A DNA stretch of 37,627 bases. Origin: Gordonia namibiensis NBRC 108229 (lineage in GTDB: Bacteria; Actinomycetota; Actinomycetes; Mycobacteriales; Mycobacteriaceae). Shown here piece after piece: positions 1 to 9,045 of this stretch. Every line of letters begins with the position of its first letter. The first letter of the stretch is position 1. Position numbers and translations under genes: made by a program. Below the pieces are notes generated by a model that worked only from the letters and a program-made list of their open reading frames with translations, was not told where the DNA came from and ran no database searches. The stretch spans positions 1-37,627 of the forward strand of contig NZ_BAHE01000003.1 in the NCBI RefSeq assembly GCF_000298235.1, read 5' to 3'.

Positions 1-15
1 TCGCTCCTCACCTGC

Positions 16-912
16 TCAACCAGCAGAACCCGCCGACACGTCGAACTTCTCCCCTGTCAGCTTCTCCGATTCCGCCCAGAGCGCCGCGCGGAAGTCGGCG
101 TCGTCGGCCGCCTTCTTGTACTTGTTCCGTCCGGGAGCGCCGTGCAGTCCGAAGAGCTTGGTCGGTCCGTAGTAGGTGCCGGACGGCAGGCCCGACATCG
201 TCGCGGCGTAGAGCTGGGGCAGTGCCCCGTCGGCGGCCGGCTGCGCGATCGGCAGTCTGTTCATCAGTTTCGCCGCAGCGTCCATGAAGTTCTCGCTCCG
301 ACCCTGCAATTCCGTTGCGGCGTAACCGGGGTGGGCGATGAACGACTGCTTCGACGACCCGGCCTCCGCCAACCGCTTGGCGAGCTCGAGCCCGAACATG
401 AGGTTGGCCATCTTGGAGTCGCCGTAGGCCTGCCAGCGGCGGTAGCGGCGCTTCTCCCAGTTGAGGTCGTCGAGCTGGATGTTCCCGATCTGGTGCACGC
501 CCGACGACACGGTCACGACGCGGTCGGTGATCTTCGGCAGCAGCAGCGCGGTAAGCGCGAAGTGCCCGAGATGATTGGTGCCGATCTGCATCTCAAAGCC
601 GTCGGCGGTGCGTCGCAGCGGCACGGCCATGAGCCCGGCGTTGTTGATGAGGACGTCGGCGCCGGTGAAGCTCGATGCGAACGCCCGAACCGACGAGAGA
701 TCCGCGAGGTCCAGCTGGGCGACGGTCGCCTTGGGTCCCAGTTTCGACGCCACAGCGTCGGCCTTGGCGGTGTTGCGGCAAGCCAGGATGACGTTGGCGC
801 CGGCGGCGACGAGAGCTTTGGCCGACTCGGCCCCGAGGCCGCTGTTCGCGCCGGTCACCACGAAGGTGCGCCCCGTCTGATCCGGAATATTCGCTGACGT
901 CCAACCGCTCAT
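16..912 (-). CDS. SDR oxidoreductase, retinol-dehydrogenase-like
   Basis: Short-chain dehydrogenase/reductase of about 298 residues. The N-terminus has the nucleotide-binding motif TGANSGLG, then NNAG, the serine of VSSGVH and the catalytic YGDSK. The ACRN segment after the second beta strand (arginine after the glycine-rich fold) suggests NADP(H). The length and the long C-terminal part after HPGYAATEL match the retinol dehydrogenase / protochlorophyllide-reductase-like SDR group that is abundant in actinobacteria; its substrates are mostly unknown. An ATG at 912 follows a GGGGGC purine stretch; a GTG one codon upstream (915) is an equally possible start. It stands alone, separated by about 130 bp from the cyclase gene on the same strand, and nothing ties it to the catabolic cluster. 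Confidence 0.85.
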   Translation of the reverse strand: MSGWTSANIPDQTGRTFVVTGANSGLGAESAKALVAAGANVILACRNTAKADAVASKLGPKATVAQLDLADLSSVRAFASSFTGADVLINNAGLMAVPLRRTADGFEMQIGTNHLGHFALTALLLPKITDRVVTVSSGVHQIGNIQLDDLNWEKRRYRRWQAYGDSKMANLMFGLELAKRLAEAGSSKQSFIAHPGYAATELQGRSENFMDAAAKLMNRLPIAQPAADGALPQLYAATMSGLPSGTYYGPTKLFGLHGAPGRNKYKKAADDADFRAALWAESEKLTGEKFDVSAGSAG

Positions 913-1041
913 CACAGCCCCCTGGGATGGTGTGTCGGTCCGGCGGCCTCGCCGCGACCCTGCGGCCCACGCTATTGACGCCCCGGAACGCCGTCAACGA
1001 TTCCGTCTCGAGTTGCGGAGGTTTTCGATTGCAGCGGGTCG

Positions 1042-2757
1042 TCAGCCGCCGAAGAACGTCGTCAGCTTCAGGGGATTGGCGCCGACGATGCGTCGCGCCG
1101 GGCGCAGCAGTTCGGCGATCAGGTTGCCCGACGACCCGAGCCGTTCGACGAGGTCGGACGGGGCGTAGAACTCGGTCGGCTGGGACCGGCCGCGCATGAT
1201 GCGGCTGCCGAGGAGTTCCCATTCGTCGGCTTCGGCGCCGGCGGAGTCGATCGCGGCGCCGCTGGCGAGGGCGGGGACGCGACCGGTCTTGGCCATGTCG
1301 GACAGTCGTGCGCATTCGTTCACCGGGTCGCCGATGACGGTGTACTCGTAGCGTCGTTCGGCACCGATGTTGCCGGCGAAGACCTCGCCGTAGGAGACGC
1401 CGATCCCCCACCGGATGTCGAGGCTCTTGGACAAGCGGTCGGCGAGGTCGCGGGCGGCGGCGAGCGCGTGCCCGGCGGGGTCATCGATCTCGACGGGCGC
1501 TCCGAAGACTGCCAGTGCGGCGTCGCCTTCGAACTTGTTCACGAAGCCGGAGTGCTGGTCGACGACGTCGAAGACGATGCTGAAGAAGGCGTTGAGGAGT
1601 TCGGCGACGTCGTCCGGGCTGCGGTGCTGGGAGAGCCGCGTCGAGCCGACGATGTCGACGAAGAGAACGCCCACTTCGGTGTTGGTGCCGTGCATGCCGA
1701 CGCCGTCGGAGATCGCAAGGTCGGCGACGGTGTCACCGACGTGCCGGGCGAAGATCTCGCGCATCCGGTCGCGTTCGGCGAGTCCTTGCACCATCACGTT
1801 GAATCCGTGTTGCAGGACACCGAGTTCCGACGAGTCGTAGACGGGCACGCGGGCGTCGTAGTCGCCGTGATCGACGCGGTGGACGGCGCGACGCATCTCG
1901 GTCAGCGGATCGGTGATGGCCTGTCCGACCAGGTAGATGACGCGGATCCCGGCAGCGAGTCCGACGACGGTGAGGATGACGGTGGTCCAGTCGACGGCGC
2001 CGGCCACGTCGGGGAGCATGCCGGTGAAGCGTCCGGCGTTCACGGTGAGCAGGCCGATCATCGGTACAGCCGAACTCACCGCCCACACGGCGAACAGACG
2101 GATACGGACGCCGTTCATGACGTGGTTGGCCGGGAAGTCCTCGAGGACGACGATGGCAAGCGGCCGGGCGGCACGTTCGACGAACAGATAGGTCAGACAC
2201 GCGCTCGACAAGCCGGCGAGCGTGAACGCCACCGCAACACCGGCGACGGTCGCGACGGTGAGGTCGTCGGCGACGAGCACGTAGAACAGAGCGGCGCTGA
2301 ACCAGCCGCCCACGGTCGCGAGCAGCTGGTGTCCCGGGATGCGTTGTACTGCACGACGACGCGCGTGGTCGGCGGGCTCGCAGCTGACGAACCATTTCAG
2401 CTGTGGCCGGAGGACGAGCAGGCCGAGTATCAGGTTGACGAGGATGCCGGTGATGATCGCGCCGACAACTGCCGGGAAGTTGGGGGCGCCGAGGGTCTCG
2501 GCGAACGTGAGCTGCCCGCCGTTGAACGCGAGTTGCACGAGTAGGAAGGTCTCGACACCGATCAGCGCGTTACTGGCGACGACACCAGTCATCGCCGTGA
2601 CGGTCGCGTGGCGGGCGATTCGGGCCCTCATGTCCGGGCCGACCCGAGCCCACGCCTTGGGACTCGGCACCGTGGGCAGACCCCACAGCATCCCGGCAGT
2701 GCGGCGTCTCAACCGCGACCACGGCACGCCACGGCGGGTGCGGCGCCTGCGTCCCAT
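1042..2757 (-). CDS. Membrane-bound class III adenylyl cyclase with HAMP domain
   Basis: A 571-residue protein that converts ATP to cAMP at the membrane. An Arg-rich N-terminus is followed by about six hydrophobic segments between residues 50 and 280, a HAMP domain (about 275-330, ITDPLTEMRRAV) and a C-terminal class III cyclase domain (about 360-570). Catalytic residues are intact: metal-binding D368 (LFVDIVGS) and D412 (FEGDAALAVFG), adenine-specifying K408 and D477 (VIGDPVNE), and transition-state residues N480 and R484. This six-TM/HAMP/cyclase layout is that of the mycobacterial Rv1318c-Rv1320c and Rv3645 proteins. It should therefore be catalytically competent; the signal it senses cannot be read from sequence. 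No regulatory target lies next to it. Confidence 0.93.
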   Translation of the reverse strand: MGRRRRTRRGVPWSRLRRRTAGMLWGLPTVPSPKAWARVGPDMRARIARHATVTAMTGVVASNALIGVETFLLVQLAFNGGQLTFAETLGAPNFPAVVGAIITGILVNLILGLLVLRPQLKWFVSCEPADHARRRAVQRIPGHQLLATVGGWFSAALFYVLVADDLTVATVAGVAVAFTLAGLSSACLTYLFVERAARPLAIVVLEDFPANHVMNGVRIRLFAVWAVSSAVPMIGLLTVNAGRFTGMLPDVAGAVDWTTVILTVVGLAAGIRVIYLVGQAITDPLTEMRRAVHRVDHGDYDARVPVYDSSELGVLQHGFNVMVQGLAERDRMREIFARHVGDTVADLAISDGVGMHGTNTEVGVLFVDIVGSTRLSQHRSPDDVAELLNAFFSIVFDVVDQHSGFVNKFEGDAALAVFGAPVEIDDPAGHALAAARDLADRLSKSLDIRWGIGVSYGEVFAGNIGAERRYEYTVIGDPVNECARLSDMAKTGRVPALASGAAIDSAGAEADEWELLGSRIMRGRSQPTEFYAPSDLVERLGSSGNLIAELLRPARRIVGANPLKLTTFFGG

Positions 2758-2926
2758 GGGCCTCTCCTGCCTGCTGGCGATACTCGCAGCGTACCGAAGT
2801 CGGTGACGTCCATGTCACATCCAAGGTCCCGATGTGGGTGGTTCCACTGACTCACGGCCTGCTCCCTACCGGCCCAGCCCGTACCCGCCGGTCGGCACAG
2901 CCGAAACCTCGACCGGAAACAGAACA

Positions 2927-2961
2927 GACCGGCACCGACGCGGGGTCGCGCGGTGCCGGTC
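2927..2961 (-). terminator. Hairpin terminator after the YceI gene
   Basis: Perfect 11-bp inverted repeat (GACCGGCACCG ... CGGTGCCGGTC) with a 13-nt loop, just downstream of the YceI stop at 3015. On the minus strand it is followed by a T-rich stretch (TGTTCTGTTTC). Actinobacterial terminators often lack a long U-run, so this is a reasonable but untested intrinsic terminator. Confidence 0.6.
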
Positions 2962-3014
2962 CGTGGGCCGTCCGGGCTCTGGGGTGTCGAGCCCGGTCGG
3001 GGGTTTGTGGGCGA

Positions 3015-3566
3015 TCAGGCCTGCAGAGCCTCGATCTCGAGCGTGATGGTGATCTTGTCGCCGACGACGACACCGCCACCCTCGAGCGGCATCTCGATGT
3101 CGATGCCGAAGTCCTTGCGGTTGATGACGGTCTTGGCGTCGAAGCCGGCGACCGTGCCGTGACCCATGCCGGGGTTGGTGCCGTTGAACTCGAGGTCCAG
3201 GCTGACCGGCTTGGTGACGCCCTTGAGTGTGAAGTCACCCTCGAGGGTGTAGTCGTCCCCGTTTTGGCGGACGCCGGTCGAGACGAAGGTCGCGGTCGGG
3301 TACTTCTCGGCGTCGAAGAAATCAGCAGACTTGATGTGGCCGTCACGCTGGGCGTTGTTGGTGCTGATCGAGGTCACGTCGATCTCGGCCTGCACCGACG
3401 GTGCACCGTTCTCGTCGACGGTGATGGTGCCGGAGAAGTTCTCGAAGGTGCCGCGGACCTTGCTGACCATCAGGTGCTTGACGGAGAAGCCGACAGTCGA
3501 GTGGGTGGTGTCGATCTTCCAGGTACCTGCGGGAATGGGTGCCTTGACGGTGGTTGCTGCGGTCAT
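3015..3566 (-). CDS. YceI-family lipid-binding-like protein
   Basis: A 183-residue YceI-like lipocalin-fold protein. The family signature is clear: GTWKIDTTHSTVGFSVKHL near the start, KVRGTFENFSG, SADFFDAEKYPTATF, the central LKGVTKPVSLDLEF and the terminal GDKITITLEIEA. Family members bind polyprenoid or other amphiphilic ligands, often in stress or isoprenoid-quinone contexts. This one has no signal peptide, so it is probably cytoplasmic. The start at 3566 is preceded by AAGGA. Two inverted repeats in its upstream region (3609-3627 and 3634-3659) suggest control by a dimeric repressor. No functional partner is adjacent. Confidence 0.9.
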   Translation of the reverse strand: MTAATTVKAPIPAGTWKIDTTHSTVGFSVKHLMVSKVRGTFENFSGTITVDENGAPSVQAEIDVTSISTNNAQRDGHIKSADFFDAEKYPTATFVSTGVRQNGDDYTLEGDFTLKGVTKPVSLDLEFNGTNPGMGHGTVAGFDAKTVINRKDFGIDIEMPLEGGGVVVGDKITITLEIEALQA

Positions 3567-3608
3567 GGTTGCGTCCTTCCAGACGGGGGCGAGTACATCT
3601 CGATTCGC

Positions 3609-3627
3609 ATGGGTCGTCGCGACCCAT
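3609..3627. promoter_or_regulatory. Perfect 8-bp inverted repeat upstream of YceI gene
   Basis: ATGGGTCG-TCG-CGACCCAT, a perfect 19-bp inverted repeat 43 bp upstream of the YceI start. It may be an operator or a leader hairpin. Direct reading of the sequence; the function is inferred. Confidence 0.45.
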
Positions 3628-3633
3628 TGACAC

Positions 3634-3659
3634 TGTAAACGGACCGCGGTCCAGTTACA
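3634..3659. promoter_or_regulatory. 26-bp near-palindromic operator candidate upstream of YceI gene
   Basis: Arms TGTAAACGGACCG and CGGTCCAGTTACA match at 11 of 13 positions around a perfect GGACCGCGGTCC core. The size and symmetry are typical of a MarR- or TetR-type repressor site. It lies 68-93 bp upstream of the YceI start, in a 290-bp non-coding region that is strongly AT-rich toward the next gene at 3858. Confidence 0.5.
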
Positions 3660-3857
3660 TTCCCCTGCCGCCCCTTGACCGACGTGATCTCCGTCACCCG
3701 CCGCAGGGCGAACCGGCCTCGCTGTCAGATCCGGGCCGCGCAAGTGCTCCCGACCTCCATAAGTCGACAAATAAATCGGAAGTCGACCGATCGGTTTTCC
3801 ATATCTCGCCACACTTAAAAGACCCCAAAAGAAAGACAAAACAGGAGGTCATGAGCT

Positions 3858-4358
3858 ATGCGAAAGTATTCCGGAGTCCTGATCGCCGCCGCGGCTGGGA
3901 TGTTGACGATTTCCGTCACGGCGGTCGCGCCACCTGCATCGGCGGGACCCAATGACGTCCTCGCGATGCCGCCGTTGGTTCAGGGTCAGGAAGTGACTGT
4001 CACGATCGTGAACAACACCGACAATCCGAAGCTGTGCGCGGTCGAGACCCTTCCGATTCCGGAAGTACCCGTGCGTGGCGATTCGTCGTTCAACGAGAAC
4101 CCGTCCGATTCCTTCGAAGCCCCGCAGGGCAACACGGCGAAGACCATGACGCTCGCGCAGGGCAGATACAACGTTTTCTGGGCCTGTTCGGGTTACGCCA
4201 GCAACTCCGACGAGTTCAACGGTTTGGGCTGGACGGTGTGGGGCACCAATCCCCCGGTCCCGATCCAGAACGCCGGAGAGGCCATCAAGCAGCAATTCCC
4301 CAGCGATCCACTGCCGGTCAACGTGACAGCACGGGACTGCTACCTCTCCATCTGTTAG
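3858..4358 (+). CDS. Small secreted protein, Sec signal peptide
   Basis: A 166-residue protein with a clear N-terminal Sec signal peptide: basic MRKYSG, a hydrophobic Ala/Val stretch, and a likely signal peptidase I site after PPASA (around residue 30). The mature part is acidic, with four cysteines (near CAVE, FWACSG and the C-terminal RDCYLSIC) that could form two disulfides. The fold looks beta-rich (VTVTIVNNT, Ig-like in character). I do not recognise a named family, although secreted proteins of this type are common in Mycobacteriales. A strong AGGAGG lies 10 nt before the ATG at 3858. An AT-rich region upstream probably holds its promoter. Confidence 0.8.
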   Translation: MRKYSGVLIAAAAGMLTISVTAVAPPASAGPNDVLAMPPLVQGQEVTVTIVNNTDNPKLCAVETLPIPEVPVRGDSSFNENPSDSFEAPQGNTAKTMTLAQGRYNVFWACSGYASNSDEFNGLGWTVWGTNPPVPIQNAGEAIKQQFPSDPLPVNVTARDCYLSIC

Positions 4359-4407
4359 CGAGCGAGCCGAACAGGCACGACCCGAACGCCGGGCCGACGA
4401 CGGCGAA

Positions 4408-4668
4408 CTACCGCGAGCCGATCACCAGCGCCGCGACCATGAACGCGATCACGACCAGCGAGATTGCGCACCCCAGGATGACCTGCTTGCGCGTCGACAT
4501 GGGTGCGTAGGGATCTTTGTACTCGTAGCGGTACACGACCTTGGCCGGCTCGATCGCAGGCGGCTGCGGCGTCGTACTCGTTGCCGGAGCCCATTCGCTT
4601 GAGCGGACCTCGAAGGACGGATCGGCCGCCGTATTCGAAGAATTGGCATTGTTCACGACCGTAATCAT
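4408..4668 (-). CDS. Small membrane protein with one C-terminal TM segment
   Basis: An 86-residue protein. The first 55 residues are polar, with Ser/Thr/Pro-rich stretches and a tyrosine-rich patch (VVYRYEYKDPY). One strong transmembrane helix near the C-terminus (VILGCAISLVVIAFMVAALVIG) ends in SR. The pattern suggests a tail-anchored protein with its N-terminus in the cytoplasm. It is convergent with the secreted-protein gene to its left. No family recognised. Confidence 0.6.
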   Translation of the reverse strand: MITVVNNANSSNTAADPSFEVRSSEWAPATSTTPQPPAIEPAKVVYRYEYKDPYAPMSTRKQVILGCAISLVVIAFMVAALVIGSR

Positions 4669-4804
4669 GCCTAACCAGCGAGTAACCTGCCATACAAATC
4701 AGTGTCGTCTGATTGGTGGAAATTCGTGCCGCAGAACATATCTGAGCACACCGCGAATTAGATGGGACGTTCGTACATGTCAGACGTTTGTCCAGATTCG
4801 AGAT

Positions 4805-5407
4805 TCATTTCCAGGCGAAAACAGGCTGTTCGAAACCGTCGACGCGGGTCTGCCGATCCCGCAGAACAACCTCCGCGAACTGGTAGATGACCGCTGCGGT
4901 CGGGGCGTGCACCAGCGATTCGACGATGGGCAGCTGAATCACCGGACGATCCGATTGCGGGATGTTCAGAAACCGCGGTTCTACCGCCAATTCCTGGAAT
5001 GTCACGAAAAACAACTGCGCCACCTCGGCGGGATTCGGCGTCGGCTCCTGATACTCCTCGGCCCAGCAGACGATCGGGGTGATCACGAAACCGGACCGGG
5101 TCGGATAGTCGTCGAGTGTTCCGAGCACAGAACCGGGCGACAACTGCACACCGAGCTCCTCGTCGAGCTCCCGCAGCCCCGCGGTGACGTGGTCCTCCCC
5201 CGGGTCGAGTCGGCCGCCGGGAAGGGCGAACTGGGCCGCGTGTCGGCGCATCGTCGGCGGTCGTTTGCACAGCCAGATGCCCTGTCGGCCGTCCTTCTCC
5301 GCCACTGCCAGCACGACCGCCGCGGCCGCCGCTCCGGGTACGTCGACGGTCCGGTGCTCGAATCGTTCGACGCGTTCGGCCGCCACTGCCCGCTCGAGGT
5401 GAGTCAC
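4805..5407 (-). CDS. NUDIX hydrolase
   Basis: A 200-residue NUDIX hydrolase that should cleave a nucleoside diphosphate linked to another group. A complete Nudix box (G-x5-E-x7-REL-x-EELG-V) is visible as [14 protein letters not shown] followed by RELDEELGV, so the metal-binding glutamates are intact. The surrounding [17 protein letters not shown] resembles the CoA-pyrophosphatase (NudL-like) group, where the preceding Arg-rich segment helps bind CoA; that subgroup call is tentative. The start overlaps the stop of the upstream membrane-protein gene (ATGA), so the two are translationally coupled. The 136 bp after its stop hold no recognisable gene. Confidence 0.88.
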   Translation of the reverse strand: MTHLERAVAAERVERFEHRTVDVPGAAAAAVVLAVAEKDGRQGIWLCKRPPTMRRHAAQFALPGGRLDPGEDHVTAGLRELDEELGVQLSPGSVLGTLDDYPTRSGFVITPIVCWAEEYQEPTPNPAEVAQLFFVTFQELAVEPRFLNIPQSDRPVIQLPIVESLVHAPTAAVIYQFAEVVLRDRQTRVDGFEQPVFAWK

Positions 5408-6471
5408 ACCCTCAGTTCATCACGCCTGTCGTTCGACGCCGTGACGGCCTGCGCCAGGTGGTAGCCGAGCACGCTGAGTGTGAACAGGCCGATGGCCACG
5501 TTCAGCAGTGCACCGAAGCCCTCCATCGCGAAGTCCACCAGGGCATTGCTGAGCATGAACACCAGCGCCGCGATGCGCAGTGTCCGGAGCGGCCAGATAC
5601 CCGCCGGCCCCCGCCTGCGCGCGACCATCGCGGGCAGCGCCAGAACGAAGACCACGATGCCGCTGATGAAGAGAATCCAGGTGGCCGGCCCGTTGTCCGC
5701 GAGCTCGATGTAGAAGTCGACATCGTCCGAACGGTGTTCGGGGAAGACGAAACTCAACGCACCGACGACCACCGCTAGACCCGACGCCACCACGAGGCCC
5801 CAGCCGACGACCGACACCCACCGTGGGCTGCGGAAGAAGTCCGGGATCAGCCCGACGGCGCGATCCCGCAGGATCATCAGCCGATCCGGCGTGCCTCTGC
5901 TCGACTCCAGCAGGTCGCGCACGGTGGCGATGGTGGCGGCGTCGAATCCGTTCTTCTCGGCGACGACGAGCAACTCCTCGGCGAGCTGTCGACGACGCTC
6001 CGGGAGCCCATGCGCGACGCCTTCGGCGGCGATCGATGCCGCGTTGGCGAGCGCCTCGGCACCGGTCGGCGGTTTGAGGTCCCGCACGACGCGGCTCACG
6101 AGGAGGACGAGCACCACGAGGATGTACATGATCTCGGGTGCGGGCCCGTAGAAGTAGTCGTTGTCGCGGGTGACGAACTTGCCGACCTCGTCGAGGAACA
6201 GCCCGAACCCTATGCCGCCCAGAATGACCGCGGTGACACGTGCGTTGGCGCCCAGGAACAGCCATCCGATGACGAGCGCCACCATCATCAGCGCCCCGCC
6301 CCACAGCGCATGGGCGATGTGCAGGGTGCCGTTGCCGACCTGGGGGTAGCCCGTGAGTTCGAGATACAGCCGGGTGACGAGGATGGTGGCGATCGCGATG
6401 ACGAGGAACCACTCGACGGCTGCGGTGCCGTGGGCACTGCGGACGATCACCGAGCTGGTGCGACTTCTCAT
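5404..6471 (-). CDS. Multi-pass membrane protein of unknown function
   Basis: About 355 residues from the ATG at 6471; an upstream in-frame start at 6546 would add 25 Arg-rich residues. Transmembrane stretches lie near the N-terminus ([48 protein letters not shown]). A cytoplasmic-looking helical domain of about 90 residues follows ([10 protein letters not shown] to IPDFFRSP), then more hydrophobic segments ([36 protein letters not shown] and two after). A conserved-looking polar motif, [18 protein letters not shown], sits in the first loop. No family recognised. It overlaps the NUDIX gene by 4 bp. Confidence 0.7.
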   Translation of the reverse strand: MRSRTSSVIVRSAHGTAAVEWFLVIAIATILVTRLYLELTGYPQVGNGTLHIAHALWGGALMMVALVIGWLFLGANARVTAVILGGIGFGLFLDEVGKFVTRDNDYFYGPAPEIMYILVVLVLLVSRVVRDLKPPTGAEALANAASIAAEGVAHGLPERRRQLAEELLVVAEKNGFDAATIATVRDLLESSRGTPDRLMILRDRAVGLIPDFFRSPRWVSVVGWGLVVASGLAVVVGALSFVFPEHRSDDVDFYIELADNGPATWILFISGIVVFVLALPAMVARRRGPAGIWPLRTLRIAALVFMLSNALVDFAMEGFGALLNVAIGLFTLSVLGYHLAQAVTASNDRRDELRV

Positions 6472-6538
6472 GGAGTGAGTATTGCGGGTCGACGACCCTG
6501 GACCGCGGCAAACACCGCGCGCGGCACGAAACAGACGA

Positions 6539-6586
6539 GACCGCACCGCGACAAGCCGATCTCCTCGGGCTCCTCGCGGTGCGGTC
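6539..6586 (-). terminator. Strong hairpin downstream of the SDR operon
   Basis: A perfect 13-bp inverted repeat (GACCGCACCGCGA / TCGCGGTGCGGTC) with a 22-nt loop that can itself pair partly (AGCCGA / TCGGGCT). It begins 12 bp beyond the stop of the last SDR (6598) and probably ends the three-SDR transcript. Confidence 0.7.
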
Positions 6587-6597
6587 GTCGTCGTTTC

Positions 6598-7416
6598 TCA
6601 GGCCTCGAGCAGATCCGGGTCGAGGTTCCGTCCGCCGGCCGGGCTGCCGATGCCGCGGATGCCGAAACCGCTGTCTGCCCACAGGCACTCACCGGTCACG
6701 ACGCGAGCAGCGTCGGACGCCAGGTAGACGAAGCCCTCGGCGTAGTCGCCGGGCTCGGGGATGAAGCCGAGCGGGATGACCTCCTCGGCGCCGGGCAGCA
6801 CCGCGTCGAGCGGTTCCTGGCCCAGGGCCGCCAGGCCTTCCATCTTCGTCCGTGCCACGCCGATGGCGACGCCGTTGACGCGCACCTTCGGCGCGAACTC
6901 GAACGCCAGTCCACGCACGATTCCCAGGTTGGCGTGCTTGGTGGACACGTAGAGCGTGCCGTCGTCGACGGCGCGGTAGCTGGCGATGGAGCACGAGAAG
7001 ATCATGTTGCCGCCGGTGCGCAGCAGCGCAGGCAGTGCCGCACGGGCACCGAGCAGGTAGCCCTTCACGTTGATCGCGTAGATCTCGTCGATCGCGGCCT
7101 CGAGCTTGTCGAGCGGGACCTCGGCGAGCGAGAGATTGCCCGCTCCGACACCCGCGTTGCCCACGAAGACGTCCAGCTTGCCGAAGGCCTTCACGGCCTC
7201 GTCGACGGCGCGCTGGTTGTCGGCGAGGTTCTCCACCGATCCCAGCGTGGTGATCACGTTGTCGCCGAATGTGTCCGCCAGCTCGCCCAGGCGTTCGCCG
7301 TCGCGGTCGAGCACGGCGACCTTCGCGCCGGCCTCGACGTAGCCCTCGACGACCGCGCGCCCGATCCCGCCGGCACCGCCGGTGACGAGTGCGACCTTTC
7401 CGTCCAGTGTTGCCAT
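6598..7416 (-). CDS. SDR, BphB-like cis-dihydrodiol dehydrogenase
   Basis: A 272-residue SDR. It shows TGGAGGIG for NAD binding, aspartate after the second strand (VLDRDGERL, NAD preference), GNAG and the catalytic YVSTK. The segments INVKGYLLGARAALPAL and FAPKVRVNGVA, and a C-terminal LWADSGFGIRGIG, closely follow biphenyl cis-2,3-dihydrodiol dehydrogenase (BphB), which oxidises cis-dihydrodiols made by Rieske dioxygenases to catechols. The start at 7416 is preceded by GAGAGGAAC. It is last in a three-SDR operon, 13 bp after the middle gene's stop. The obvious partner is the Rieske oxygenase at 19.7-21.7 kb. The family is clear; the exact substrate is inferred. Confidence 0.85.
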   Translation of the reverse strand: MATLDGKVALVTGGAGGIGRAVVEGYVEAGAKVAVLDRDGERLGELADTFGDNVITTLGSVENLADNQRAVDEAVKAFGKLDVFVGNAGVGAGNLSLAEVPLDKLEAAIDEIYAINVKGYLLGARAALPALLRTGGNMIFSCSIASYRAVDDGTLYVSTKHANLGIVRGLAFEFAPKVRVNGVAIGVARTKMEGLAALGQEPLDAVLPGAEEVIPLGFIPEPGDYAEGFVYLASDAARVVTGECLWADSGFGIRGIGSPAGGRNLDPDLLEA

Positions 7417-7429
7417 GTGATTGTTCCTC

Positions 7430-8188
7430 TCAGGCACTGACCGCGCCTCCGTTGATGTCGATGACCGCGCCGGTGATGAAACCGCCTTGTTCCGATGCCA
7501 GGAAGGGCACCGCCGCAGCGATTTCCGCGGGACGACCGAGCCGGCCGACCGCGATTCCCGACGCGATCGACTCCTCGGTGACCCCGGACGCTTCGAAGTA
7601 CTCTCCGAGATGTTCGGTCTTGATCGTTCCGGGATTGATCACGTTGGCGGTGACCCCGTGGGACGCGACCTCCGCGGACAGCTGCTTGGTGAAGCCGACC
7701 AGACCGGACTTGGCTGCCACATAACCGATCGCGTTACCCAGCTGCGGTGCCGCGACGACCACCGAACCGATGTTGATGATCCGACCCCACTTGCGGTCGA
7801 TCATCTGCGGCAGCACGGCCTGGCAGAGCAGGAACGGAACGGTCAGATTGAGATGGAGTTGTTGATTCCACTCGTCTTCCGTCGACGTCAGGGTGTCGAC
7901 GACGTCGGTGAATCCGCCCGCGTTGTTGACCAGGATGTCGATCTGCGGCGCCGCGCCCACGAGCGCGGCCCGGCCTGTCTCGGTGGTGAGGTCCGCGGCG
8001 CATCCGTACACGCGTCCTGGCGCGACCTGTTCCAGACGTTGCTGCAGGTCGTCGAACTGGGCCGGTTCCCGGCCGCCGACGACGACCGAGGCGCCGTGTT
8101 CGAGCAGGGCGGTCGCGATGGCGAAACCGATGCCGCGGCGGGCACCGGTCACCAGGGCGACGCGGCCCTCGAGATCAGTTGTCGCCAT
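7430..8188 (-). CDS. SDR, FabG/3-oxoacyl-reductase-like
   Basis: A 252-residue classical SDR. It has TGARRGIG (Arg-rich loop), NNAGG, the serine in IINIGS, catalytic YVAAK, and the C-terminal FITGAVIDINGG typical of FabG-like reductases. It lies between two BphB-like SDRs: its start overlaps the stop of the upstream gene by 14 bp (8175-8188) and its stop is 13 bp before the next gene. It may reduce or oxidise a pathway hydroxy/keto intermediate; the sequence does not say which. Confidence 0.85.
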   Translation of the reverse strand: MATTDLEGRVALVTGARRGIGFAIATALLEHGASVVVGGREPAQFDDLQQRLEQVAPGRVYGCAADLTTETGRAALVGAAPQIDILVNNAGGFTDVVDTLTSTEDEWNQQLHLNLTVPFLLCQAVLPQMIDRKWGRIINIGSVVVAAPQLGNAIGYVAAKSGLVGFTKQLSAEVASHGVTANVINPGTIKTEHLGEYFEASGVTEESIASGIAVGRLGRPAEIAAAVPFLASEQGGFITGAVIDINGGAVSA

Positions 8189-8984
8189 CGCGGCGCACAC
8201 GTCCGCCCGGCTTGCCGATTCCGCGGATCGACAGGCCGCTGTCGACCGAGACCATGGTGCCGGTCATCGCGGCGGTGCCGACGCGCGAGGCCAACAGGGT
8301 GAACACCTCGTTGTAGGCGTCCACACCCGAAACCTCCTGCAGCGGAAGCGCTTCGCGGGTTCCGTCGAGGACCGAGTCGGCCGCGGCCTGTCCCAGCGAT
8401 CCGGTGCCCTTGAGGCGCGTCGGTGCCACACCCGGTGCGACGCCGTTGACGCGGACGTCGGGTGCGAGCTCGTAGGCGAGCTGCTTGACCAGGCCCAGAA
8501 CCGCATGCTTCGACGCGGTGTAGAGCGCGCCGCCGCCGCCGGCGTTCGAGCTCGCGTACGAGCCGGTCAGGATGACGTTGCCCTGCGACTTGATGAGCTC
8601 GTCGAGGCAGGCGCGAACTCCCAGCATCGGCGCGAGGACGTTGACCCCGAAGAGCTCTCCGAAGGCGGCACCCAGACGATCTCCGGGGATGTCCTCGAGC
8701 GGGCGGGCGGCGTCGGTGATCCCGGCGTTGCCGACGAAGACGTCGATCTTGCCCCATGCCTCCGTGGCGGCGTTGGCCGCCGCGAGGTTGCCCTCCCAGG
8801 TGCTCACGTCGGCGACGAGCGGAATGACCTTGTCACCGAACTCATCTCGCAGACTCTCCACGGCGGAGGAGATGTCGACGGCGACGACTCGTGCACCCTC
8901 GTTGATGTAACGCGACACGACCGACCGGCCGATACCCGCGCCCGCGCCGGTGAACACGATGACCTGATCACTCAGAGAACTCAT
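8175..8984 (-). CDS. SDR, second BphB-like dihydrodiol dehydrogenase
   Basis: A 269-residue SDR with TGAGAGIG, acidic AVDISS (NAD preference), GNAG, the serine in ILTGSYAS and catalytic YTASK. LAYELAPDVRVNGVAPG, and MVSVDSGLSIRGIG near the C-terminus, parallel the SDR at 6598-7416 and BphB, so these two look like paralogues with a FabG-like gene between them. It is first in the operon, about 60 bp after the hairpin that follows the transporter gene; a GAGAAAGG precedes the ATG. It may oxidise a cis-dihydrodiol or related alcohol; the substrate is inferred only. Confidence 0.84.
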   Translation of the reverse strand: MSSLSDQVIVFTGAGAGIGRSVVSRYINEGARVVAVDISSAVESLRDEFGDKVIPLVADVSTWEGNLAAANAATEAWGKIDVFVGNAGITDAARPLEDIPGDRLGAAFGELFGVNVLAPMLGVRACLDELIKSQGNVILTGSYASSNAGGGGALYTASKHAVLGLVKQLAYELAPDVRVNGVAPGVAPTRLKGTGSLGQAAADSVLDGTREALPLQEVSGVDAYNEVFTLLASRVGTAAMTGTMVSVDSGLSIRGIGKPGGRVRRDGDN

Positions 8985-9045
8985 TTTCTTGCCTTTCTCT
9001 CATTGCTTCGATCCACCGCCGGTATGGGGTCGGCGCTCCGAAGAC

